Below, one piece after another: positions 41,170 through 51,927 of a stretch of DNA of 64,000 bases. The notes under the pieces were generated by a model. That model searched no databases. It was not told the origin of the DNA and saw only the letters and a list, made by a program, of their open reading frames with translations. Source of the DNA: Membranipora membranacea (Eukaryota > Bryozoa > Gymnolaemata > Cheilostomatida > Membraniporidae). Location of the stretch: NCBI GenBank assembly GCA_914767715.1, contig OU612071.1, positions 11,391,493 to 11,455,492 of the forward strand, written 5' to 3'. Positions within the stretch are counted from its first letter, which is position 1. Each line of letters begins with the position of its first letter. Both the position numbers and the translations under genes were made by a program.

Positions 41170-44100
41170 TTAAACGCCCTTTTTTATAAGATGTTGGGCC
41201 TTGGACCGGATTTGGACCCGGGTCCTAGTCTTTCCGAGACTGGATTTTAGGTTGTCCATTTGCTGCGCTGTTGGCAAAATCCCACTCTTAACATTCCATG
41301 TTGACGTAAGCAGCCTAATCTCCTCTCTGGTCCATAAACCCCTTTGACCTGTAACAAAGATTTATATACAGTCATGAGTTTCAATTGAGATATATGGGTT
41401 AACTAAACAAACCTGCTATAATTATGTCATCCCATCATTGCAGATATTCATCCCAACCCCAACATTCCGATGCTATTCCTTATAATTGATAAAATTGGTA
41501 GTGAGAAATAAATGATGAATTGAAAAGCAAATGATACTTCCGATTTAATGAAATAGTGCCCCACCTGCAGTTGGCCTCGCTGCCTCACCCGGTTTCTCAG
41601 GAGATTCATCTACAATTGAGACAGACATACTATCAAGTGATGTCGCAGGCTTAGCAAAATCAATAAAGAACATCAGGGGGTCGGGTGAAATATATATATA
41701 CTGGTTATGTTATGAGATCTCAAGAGTGTAGCTATCATAAATATGATGTGTTAGCATACTTTCTCTTTTTTTGAAGAATCACAGTCACACCGTCAATTAG
41801 TTCATACTACCAGCTCTTTGAACATACATGATTCACATAACAATATCCGACTCTTTCAATGATATTAAGACATTATTACAGACAGGATATTGACAGATAT
41901 TTTGCTTCATGACTAGATAGCTCATCCAACAATGAGTGCAGATAAGCCTAACTCTGCTAACACATGCTATAGCTCTACACACAAGTTAGCCTACTAGCGA
42001 CGATTGATGTAATTGGAAATTACCTGTAGCCGCATTTGCAGTCTCTGCATGTCTGTCAACCTTCAACTCTTCTAAAATTGACAGCAGCACAATATTTACA
42101 CAAACTCCTAGTTATATGACTTTTTGTTGCGCTTTCGATCCAGCTCTCAAGACATACATGTTTAACATAACATATCCAACTCTATCAATGATGTTCAGAC
42201 TAATTGATTCTGCTTCATGAAGAGATGTAGCTCATCCAACAAAGAGTGCAGACAAGCCTTATTATGCTAACGCATGCTATAGCTCTACACATAAGTTAGG
42301 CTACCATTACTTGTGAAGGTTGATGAAATGAGAAATTACCTTTAACTGCATTCTCATTCTCAGCATCACTGTCAGCCTTCAACTCTTCTAGAATTAACAG
42401 CAGCACAATATTTAGTCAAACTCCTTATGTAAGGCTACTTGACAGGCTGTCGAACATGTGCAATGTTGTTTCAATGAAGCTATGAATTAATTTTATTACT
42501 GTGGAGCTCATTATTACAATTTCTTAGTTTTTACAATGATGCAGCAATAGAATGGTTGATGTGATGACGCAGGTTTTGCTCTCCTACATTTTCCCGGGCC
42601 ACTGGTTTGGAGAACTAATAGTGTCATTATCAAGCAGTTATATCAGGCCATACATTGAATTATCAGTGAGGAAACATGATGCCTCAGCCATCTCTCTGGT
42701 ACTATTATAACTTACTCTCATCGGCTAGCCAGGAGTTTTCGACGTTCACCTGCCCTACATATGTCTTCTCTCTTAGCCTTCTCAAATGGCCATTATCCAC
42801 CGCACACAACACTCTAGCAACCCTGCTCCTTTGCAGTATATTGAGGTTCATGGAGTAATGATTCAAGTGAATATTGACATCATGCCCCATGTGATCTGAG
42901 AGCAGCCGAATATCAGAGTTATCCATATTTAGTATCTGATAAGTAGAATAGTATTATTTAAAAAACATCGCCCACTGCTGCCTGCAACTTTCAACACCAT
43001 AATTTCTAGCTTAATGTTGTAACTGGGTTTAGATGTTATATTACCCATTCTTTGTTCCCTGAGCTAATTTATTTTTGAATGTATGTTGGGACACTGTCAG
43101 AACTGGTTCAAGATTACAGATTTTGGGATGTGGACGGCTCTGTTAGATTTTCAGTGGAGGTTGTATAGAATATCAGAAAGTTATTGCAATATTCAAGGCT
43201 TCAGGATCCATTCCAATCAATACCAAGTGGTATTGTTTGCAATGTATGAAAAAATAGTAAACATATTTAGTCGAATCCATGTGAGCAGAGATACCTGACA
43301 GGTAGTAGCCAGATACTTTCTGAGCTTTTGCGAGTGTATAAGTTTAGGTTTCTCTAACCCTTCACACCATTCCACCACTTCACTCAATACAGTTGTCCCT
43401 TGGTAAGGCCGAATAGACATGGGTCTGGAAATGGAAATTTTTGAAATCAAAAATTGTATCAGTGCTATTTAGTAGATTTTGTGCCCTATTGGATATTTGC
43501 AGTGATTTCAAGGCAAACTTGGCCAGTCCTTAGACCTGAAAAGAATTTTGAATAATGACCATAGCTATTACATAGACGCCAAAAGACTTATGCATTTAAG
43601 AATGCACTCTCACCTGGCAAAGAGATAATCAGACGCAGGATTGCCAGGCGGCCGAGAAACCGAGAGGCGTTCTATAGCCTTTTGAATATGTGCATCCACC
43701 AGTACATAAACACCTCTGATGCCGCGTGTTGATTTTCCCTTGACCTCTAAAGCCAGCATCCTATGAAATACGTTCACATGATTCAAAGTGAAATTCAATT
43801 TTTTAGTTTACCAATAGTGTTTTGCTCGTAAAAGTTTAAAGTTAAGTTCTATTAGTCGGCAAACTGGTGAGGAGGCCTGAGAAAAGGTAATCTGAGGTTG
43901 CCTAATTAACATGTACTCAGTTCATTAAAGTCAATTTGGGCAAATCTTGGGCTAAGAAGTTATCTTCTCTTATTGTTGAAATTTGGTGGCTCATTTGCAA
44001 TATAGAGTTATCACCCCATCTATCTATCTGTGTAAAACATTTTAGTTTCAAGCATGTGGATAGACTGCTCCACAGAGTAAAGGGATTCAGAGTAAATTTT

Positions 44101-47100
44101 TTAACAATAGTCAAGGAAAGAGTTTTTTACTCCTTGGTCAAGGTACCCGCTAGCTTTGCGTCAAGGGGAAAGTTATGGGAAGCTTGATGCCAAAACTCCT
44201 TTTATCTATTTGTCACAATTATAGGGTTCTGGAGAATGAACTGAATTCAAAGTTTTTGATTACAGTAAAAAATAGAATATGCAGGCTCTCCCGTAAAAAT
44301 TTCTCTTTGTACAGCCTTACTCCACAATTAGACATGAAGTTTTATGCTTAAATTACACCTAACTATCCTAGCTTAATTGATACGGTGGGTATAGCTAGGA
44401 AGGCAGTATTGTGGCAGTTTTTACAATAGGATTAACTATTACAATCCTTGAATGATGCTGCCACAATGTACCCTTGGTCTGTGCAATCATTGAACCTTAA
44501 ATTTATCGAAAGGGCCTCATATCAAATGTGTCTGCGGTCCATCATCTACTGGGCTTTGGTTAGCACCCGGGTGTGCTCCGACCTGCCTGCAAACAGAGAG
44601 CAACCTGGCGCAGATATTGTGGCCTGGCCACTAAGGCAACGAATTTCGCCGCCTATGCTCCGGGATGTGGCTTGTGACAAGACATCTGATTTAAATCAAC
44701 CTTCAATTTTAATCAGACACAAAGGTTATCCTCAGGTTTTGATATTCTAATATTACATTGCCTTTAAATCATTTGGAAAAGATAAACAAGGCACAACAGT
44801 AACAGATTCTTTCCCTGTAATGAAACACAGAGACTGCAATACAACTGGTTGTTTACAAATAAGATTTTCTTGAGGGATTAGAAAATTTACTGTGAGAAAA
44901 CAATGTCTGTAATTGCTCTAACTGATATCTTCATCCAGCTTAGGTCTCAATTGTACTTGGATCGTTTCAATGCACCGCATGGAGAATTGTTTCAGATTTT
45001 GTTTGGAGGCCATCTCAGATTTGTTGTTTATTGAGGCAGCCCACCTGTTTGGCTAACCGAATCCTCAAAAGTAACAACATTATAACTTGTTGCAGTATAG
45101 ATGCAGTCCCAGGGCACCCTCTACTTGATTGTGCAATAACTCCCGGAAGAAGGTTTACCCGGCTAACCAAGAGTGAAGTGATCGCAACATTGTATAACTT
45201 TTTAGAAGCATGAACCATGTTTTTGTTGAGTAAAGAGAGTGTGGATAATTGAATGTCGACAAGGTGTCATGGTCGGTTGCAAAAATGTAAATATATGAGT
45301 AGCCAGCCACTAAAGCCTATTGATTCAACATAATATGATATGATATTTTAGATGCAATAAAATTGGTATAAAAAAACGGGGCACTCAATATGGGCTAAAT
45401 TTGTTGTATCAGAACTGGGGTTTCGGGCTTGGAATGCTGGTTGGAAAATATATTTGGACTGAGCAGGATTACAAATTATCTAGCACTGGGCTATGGTTGG
45501 AACCCAGGTGTGCTCCGACCTGCCTGCAAACAGAGAGCAACCTGGCGCAGATATTGCGGCCTGGCCACTAAGGCAACAAATTTTGCCGCCCATGCTCCAG
45601 GATGTTGCTTGCGACAAGACATCTGATTTAATTCAACCTTCAATTTTAATCTGATGTAATAATGCTATAATACATAAATATCATAAGAAGCAACAAGTCT
45701 TGAGACACAAAGGTAATCCTCAGGTTTTGATATTCTAAAATTGCATCCTTTGGAAAAGATAAACAAGGCACAACAGTAACAAATTCTTTCCCTGTAATGA
45801 AACACAGAGACTGCAATACAACTGGTTGTTTACAAATAAGATTTTCTTGAGGGATTAGAAAATTAACTCTGAGAAAACAATGTCTGTAATTGCTCTAACT
45901 GATATCTTCATCCAGCAGAGGTCTCAATTGTACTTGGATAGTTTCAATGCACTGCGTGATGAATTGCATCCAATTTTGTTTGGAGGCCATCTCAGATTTG
46001 TTGTTTATTGAGGCAGCCCACCTGTTTGGCTAACCGAATCCTCAAAAGTAACAACATTATAACTTGTTGCAGTATAGATGCAGTCCCAGGGCACGATTTT
46101 TAAAAAAATGCACAAATTCAACCGTAACATGAATGCTGTCAATGGTTATTTCAGGACTGCAATTCCTTAATGGGAATAGAAACACCAAGGTCGAACATAC
46201 AGAAACCAGTTCACTGAAAATGCAGCAGAATATTTCACATAGAATATCATGTGTGTTATTAAGGGTGAGCCCTCCAGACACACAGTTATCATAATCCTAT
46301 ACGCATCCAGCATAGTTACATTAGTGTGTTTCAATAATAAAAATATTGGGATGACATTCGAGTAAAATTTAAGCTCAAACATTTGGGTGTAGTTTGAAAA
46401 TGCTATCATTGAACATTATCCACTGAAAAAGCCAAATCCAAACCATGTTTCAGAATATTAATAATATTAATTATTTCGAGGTCTATAGTCATTCTGATAG
46501 AATTTGATGGGTGACTGATGGGTCACCAGGCTCTATACTGAAAACTTATATCAACCAACAGAAATATTCTTTTGTTTAAGTTCAGTATAGCATCTCCATT
46601 GTCATTTGTAAATTGCTCCACTCCTTTCATAAAAGGCAATTAGAATTTGTTTGAAACTGTACACAATGGCATAGAAACTGCAAATATATAGGCTCTTTGC
46701 ACTGCCTTGCGCAACATTGCCACTGCACAGATGGATGAAATAAACACCGTAATGAAAAAGTAAATCGCAATTTTAAATATGTTAAAAAAATATTTCAAAC
46801 ATGCCCTCAAAAACTCATTTAGATAATGTGATGAACTGATGCTCCAAAAAAAACCAGATCTCTGTGAGTTACCATGTCGAAGTGTAGTTCTGCCCAAACA
46901 GAAAAACACAAACTTGGAGATTTTTTGTCAGATTTGGAGTTTTTTGCAGAAAAAGATAAATGAATAGTTAGCTGATTGACTAACGATCCAGGTGACCAAA
47001 TGTGGTTATTCTGAATTAAAAACTGTAGGAAGGATATAGCTTTTGGAAAAGTAAGGAGGAGATAACTGCAACTGAGCATTTTTGACTTTAAATAACTGAG

Positions 47101-50100
47101 TAGTAGAGAAAAAACTGCATCATTTCACACTGTGACGAATATATGTGATGCAGCTCATAATGCAAAGATCATACCTGTTGGCTAACACTCTTTCTTCGAT
47201 AGTTAGTGAACTCATCACCTCCTCTGGACACTGTTCTTCTGATGATACAGCAAGTTGGTAGTCGGACACTTTTATATCTGCAATTTCTGCCGGACGTCTT
47301 TTGTTGTACACAAGGAGGGATGCCAACACTAACTTAGACAGTCGGGAGTACCTTGATGAGTTTATCATTTCATGCTCTATCTCTTGGCGCAGGAATTCAG
47401 TGAACCTAACAATGTCAGCTGTTAGAGGTAGCTCCAATGTTTTGTTTAACTTCTGTAGCTTTTGCATTCGGAGTGTGGAGGCCACAACTTCTTCGCTCCA
47501 GCTTCCGTTATACAGTGTGAGGAAATCCTCACCAGCTTTCCTCATGTCTTGGTTTCCTTGTTTCATACTTTCACCTATGTTAAGTAGGCACATCTTTTTT
47601 ACCATTGTTCCTAGCTGTATTGCTAGTTGCTTATTTGACTTTCGTATCTCAGTTACGCTTTCCACAAAGGCAGTGTAGCGTGTCGGGTTTAGAAGCTCTG
47701 AGAAGCTCTGCTTGGATTGAGTTAGCTTTTGAACCATATGTAGTAGTCTAGCTAGAAAGCGGAGCTTTCCACGGATTTGATTCTTCTCAGCAAAGGAAAA
47801 TGTGTCTCCTTTCCTCAACAGTTGGTGGTTTCCATACAGCTTGATGAGATTGTCGTTGACAATTGTATCAACAATGCCTAGAGGAATAGAGCAAGCACTA
47901 TAAGATAAGATTCATCAAAGATCCTCCCATAAAACGTTTGACAATGTTTTGAATCAGTGTGACGCACAATAAAAATGAAGAAATACGTAATCAAAAGGGT
48001 TGGTTTGTCATGTAATGAAATATATGAGGCTATGAATAAAAAAGTACAAATCATTTAATTCAATAACTGTTGGAAAACTTAGGCGTTCTGCATCTTGGGA
48101 AGCTACTCATCCGCCTAGATCTTAGACATCTGGAACTCATGTTAGGCTGCATCACATAATTTAATGGGCAAGTTGGGGTAAAGGCTATTTTCTGATAGTA
48201 GTTCAAGCAGATTACATTAAGTTGGGAGTCAATAGACAGTAGGCAGAAGTGCAGTATATTATCTTGGTAACTGTGATCACATTTGATTATTTTGCATAAT
48301 AATAAATTTTCAACAGTTTCAGCAACTCCAAAGAGCAGCTGTACACAGAATTGGAGCTCATAGACATCACTTTTAGTTTACGAAAAACAAGGTATTACCT
48401 ACCAGCATGCTCTTTGGTTTCTCTCATCCCATTGATTAAATCCTCTAGCTTGTCGTTCGGAGGGATATAAGGCTGAAGAAGAAGTAGCCCCTCAGCAAAG
48501 GAATCGTTAGGCTTTGTTCTTTTCTCAACTAGGGGGCAATGCTTTAGATGAAGGTGCATACTATCTTTGTGACAAAATTGGTAACACACGGTGCAGGGAA
48601 TGTAGTGTTCTGCTCCTGTTGCGGCAGTTGGCCTTCGAGCAACGACAAGTTCTCCCTCCCCCCGTCTTATAACCTGTCAAATATGTAACAGGTGTTCTAT
48701 GCTATAGTTTGTTGTCTTAGAGTTTGAGAATTAGCAAACAGAGAGTGATGGTGCTGGAATGGATGGAATATTATGAGCCCCCATATTTTCTATCATGGAC
48801 CATATACCTGGAGGCTTGAAAGTTTTAATAATTTCTAATGCCTTCATCGGGCCGGAGGGAGGGAATTGATGAAATATTATTGAGGTCATCTGCAACTGCT
48901 GGATACTGCTCTTGCTATTATATGCTTTCACCACCACGAAGATAGTTGGGTCTGCTTAAACTACCATACACTATTTACAATATCAAACTGTGTAAAATCC
49001 TGAGTAGGCCCTAAGTGCACGATAGGTAAACAAACATATTTACCCGTCTGAAAGTTCCTGGAGAAATATATAATTGTTCAACTTTTCCAACAATGGTATT
49101 TGCAAACGCAGGAGGCTTTACCTAGACATTGTGCATATAGTTCCCAAGTTGCCAGATTTTGTACAGTACAGATTCACGCTGCTTCCCTGTTGATGATAAA
49201 GCTTGTTTTACCAGCTCTTTGTCAGTGTGATGTCGGAGAATGTGCCTTGTCACTTTGCTCTGAATTATTTTACTGCAGTAGAAACAGTGATCAGTCTTTT
49301 CGTAATTTCTTTTCCCACCTGGCTTGTTTGTATAAACCGGAACCGTAACTAAACATAAGCAAACAGCCACAAGTCAAACAAAATGACATATAGCCATGTA
49401 TTTATTTCTTCTACAACATGATCATGATTTAAAAACTCAAGCATGCATTATCGAAATTCTACATTTAGTCATTAGAATCATCCATTGCTTGCATTGTGAT
49501 ATTTTCGCACTAGTAACACAGTCTGCAACACGGGTAAATTCAAAATATTTTATGAGAAAAGGCAGACCTACCTGATTTTAGTTGAGTTTTGTATGCAGAG
49601 TACAGCGCCTTGGTTTCATCTTCATCTACCAAAGCCAATAGAAATATGTCAAAACTACAGTCACCTTGAAAGACTAATGACATTGAATGGGAAAACTGTT
49701 TCAGGCCCATGAATCAATATTATAAAGCTGCTTGTAAGGCCTTAACCCATTGTTGCACATTTGCACAAAATTCTCAAATCAGAAATGAAGTACCCCCTAG
49801 CTACACAATTAAGATCAAATACAGCAATGCAGCACGCTTTAAACTCATTCTGCGACAGAAAATTGGGTTACAAATCATACCAATGTGCAATCACCGTGCC
49901 TGGCTCAAACCAATATACTCACCAACTGCATCACCAACTGGGCTTACTGCAGCTACTCCATCTATGTTGGTATCTACCTCTCTAACACTTTTAGCATAGT
50001 CTTTGTCTGTTGAGCTATTATCTGCATTTTGGAACAAGCATCGACAGAGTAAACTTTATATCAAGGAAATAAGTCGAAAGTTTATGACCAGTGGATATTT

Positions 50101-51927
50101 ATGAGTACTTCATCATTGCTAGCATAAACAACCATTGTATGTTAAGACCCCATTAGCAGTGTAAACCCATAAATATCTGAACCAACAAAAAATGTGGCAC
50201 ATATATATGAAATAAATTGAATGCCTGGAATCATTATTGCAAATTTGTACAAATTCCTCAAAACAGAAATCATGTGCCCCTCAGCTATACAATTAATGTT
50301 ACACCCAGTGGTGCTCCTTTTAAACTCATCCTGCTACGTAGGCAGTGGTTATGAAATCGTACCAATGTGCAATAACCGTGCCTGGCTCAAACCAATGTAC
50401 TCACCAACTGCACTACCAACTCCTGGGCTTACTGCGGCTGCTCCATCTTGATTATTCTTTTTGGTATCTACCTCGTCGTCTGATGAGGAACTATCTGTAC
50501 TTTCGCTACCACTAGATCGTGCTGTCCAAACATGGGGGCGCTGGGAGTTAGGCAACCAGAGCTGATCGATGTCAGAATCGATGTCATTCTCGTCTGTCTG
50601 TTCTTGCCAATCTTGCTCTTGTCCTCTCATATCTGCTAAGATTTAACAAGACCAAACTTCTAACGATTATGGTATGCAAATTATAGAGTCCGGAAATCAT
50701 GACCTTTACTCACAACTTTAAAAAACTATCGTTTTATAGGTAGATGATAGAGGCAATATTCTGTGAAGCATGCCGCATTAACTTGTCCCACTATTTAAAC
50801 TAATGCAACTTGCAGCTACAGAAACCTGTATTCATGGAATATTTGATGATTATACTACATGGTGACTCAATCAGACCTGTGATTGAAAAATTTTGAAACT
50901 GCTTGCTGGGATTCATGACAGTAATATCCTAGAGGAAATGTTAATTTATGGATCGTAAGCCGAAATTGACAGAAAAAGTACGCATACTAGCAAACCAAAA
51001 ATCTGCTTAAAAAACACAGATCTGCGAACAAATCACAGGCCTGATAACAATTCACTTTGGCTAACCAACCTGTGCAAAATGTCTCAATAGGAGGTAGGGC
51101 TGCCGGCTCTGAATAAAACAGACATTATCCCGAGTTACTAAGGTATATAGTTACTGTGAATATACATTATATATGCTAAAAACCTATAAATTTGTGAGGC
51201 GGTTTGTCACTATGTTGCAGGAAATTACACTGCTGCGAGTAATCGATCGATTAACCTTACCTTACTACATTTTGACAAAAAGATTATCCTGTCTTCAAAA
51301 TAGGTGCTTCGCATATCTTCCACTCAACATGCAACCAAAGATCCAATACTAATGCCTTGACAGAACCGATCATCTTCTTTGTCCAAACTCGAGCATTTCA
51401 TGGCAATAACATCAATAATCTCGAATGGCAAAATTGGATGTAGGTTTATCTACTGTTTACGAAAATGGAACAAGTAAATGTTTGAGCGAACAAACAAAAC
51501 ATACCTTTGATTTGCATCTTTACAAAACACATACAAGTGGATGGAGTAATACCAATATGTGTAAATAGGGTGCTGAGTACTTGATCAAATTTGATGACCA
51601 GAAACTCGAATTACAGATGGTAGGCTGCGTCTAAAGTATAATTGTTGCTATAAAATGAACAAAAAAGTTGAAAACACATGCAATATGGATTCAATGATTT
51701 TAAATAGTGATGAGCAGCAGATTTATTTGCTATCATACCTGTATCTGGAATGGCTTCAGGCAACGCCTATGGTTGTCTGAGGTGTACTCAACTGTAACTT
51801 TATTTCTCTCCCAACTTATTACTTTTGCTGCGTACCATCTCCCATCTGGGGGATACAGGGCAGTGATGGGTGTTCCTTCTTGTATGTCTGCAAACTCATC
51901 CGAGATTTTCCTTTTCCTCCGACCCAT
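41170..51927 (-). CDS. Tudor-like / zinc-finger / Crypton-like tyrosine recombinase / SANT-like protein, 16 exons
   Basis: Exons in transcript order: 51739-51927, 51505-51517, 51070-51108, 50405-50632, 49923-50021, 49572-49625, 49128-49348, 48403-48673, 47175-47877, 43614-43760, 43295-43424, 42716-42935, 42340-42387, 42024-42071, 41565-41609, 41170-41348. All phases fit; 877 codons. Upstream of the ATG an in-frame TAA confirms the start. Domains: Tudor-like at 15-60 (ITALYPPDGRWYAAKV); an acidic Ser-rich segment; two zinc fingers (HCFYCSKIIQSKVTRHILRHH; PCTVCYQFCHKDSMHLHLKH); a recombinase core at about 372-772 with Arg in NKRRPAEI (565/566), HSQKLRKY (Arg690), DHMGHD (His713/716) and Tyr725 in HLNHY; an acidic linker; a SANT/Myb-like end (LWTREEIRLLTSTW ... 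RVQIRSKAQHL). This matches a multi-copy family seen in corals and fish. Many introns and a retained catalytic set suggest a domesticated or recently active gene; which is unproven. Confidence 0.78.
41810..42435 (-). repeat. Tandem duplication carrying exons 13 and 14 of the recombinase-like gene
   Basis: Two units of about 315 bp share exon (AAGAGTTGAAGG ... ) and intron sequence (plus strand: GAGTGCAGA.AAGCC, ATGCTATAGCTCTACACA, ttgacagcagcacaatattta). The exons are each 48 bases and read EELKADSDAENENAVK-like and EELKVDRHAETANAAT-like acidic peptides. Both keep good splice sites and phase 1, so both can be included. Confidence 0.75.
44560..46095 (+). repeat. About 0.95-kb tandem segmental duplication beginning in a SINE body
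   Basis: Bases 44566-45117 and 45500-46095 are closely similar. Each starts with the family S SINE body (GTGTGCTCCGACCTGCCTGC, CTGGCGCAGATATTG) and runs through AACACAGAGACTGCAATACA, TTTTCTTGAGGGATTAGAAA and CTGTTTGGCTAACCGAATCC to CAGTCCCAGGGCAC. The second copy has an extra piece near 45660-45705 and the first an extra piece near 44759-44775. It lies in intron 9 of the recombinase-like gene. Confidence 0.75.
49715..50632 (-). repeat. Tandem duplication (offset about 480 bp) of exon 4's 3' half and its donor to form exon 5
   Basis: The plus strand shows TGCCTGGCTCAAACCAAT, actcaccaactgca, GGGCTTACTGC, CTCCATCT and ggtatctacctc in both 49890-49980 and 50385-50475, with the flanking intron (ccaatgtgcaat, taaactcat) also shared. 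The peptides are AAAVSPGVGSAVG-like and VAAVSPVGDAVG-like. Confidence 0.65.

Noticed and set aside
41200-41260. B-box-like GGTCCAAATCC on the minus strand suggesting another SINE
   Set aside because: This lies inside the SANT-like coding exon (RTRVQIRSK) and no A box is at the right distance.
47301-47678. 125-codon plus-strand ORF
   Set aside because: It is the antisense shadow of exon 9 of the recombinase-like gene.
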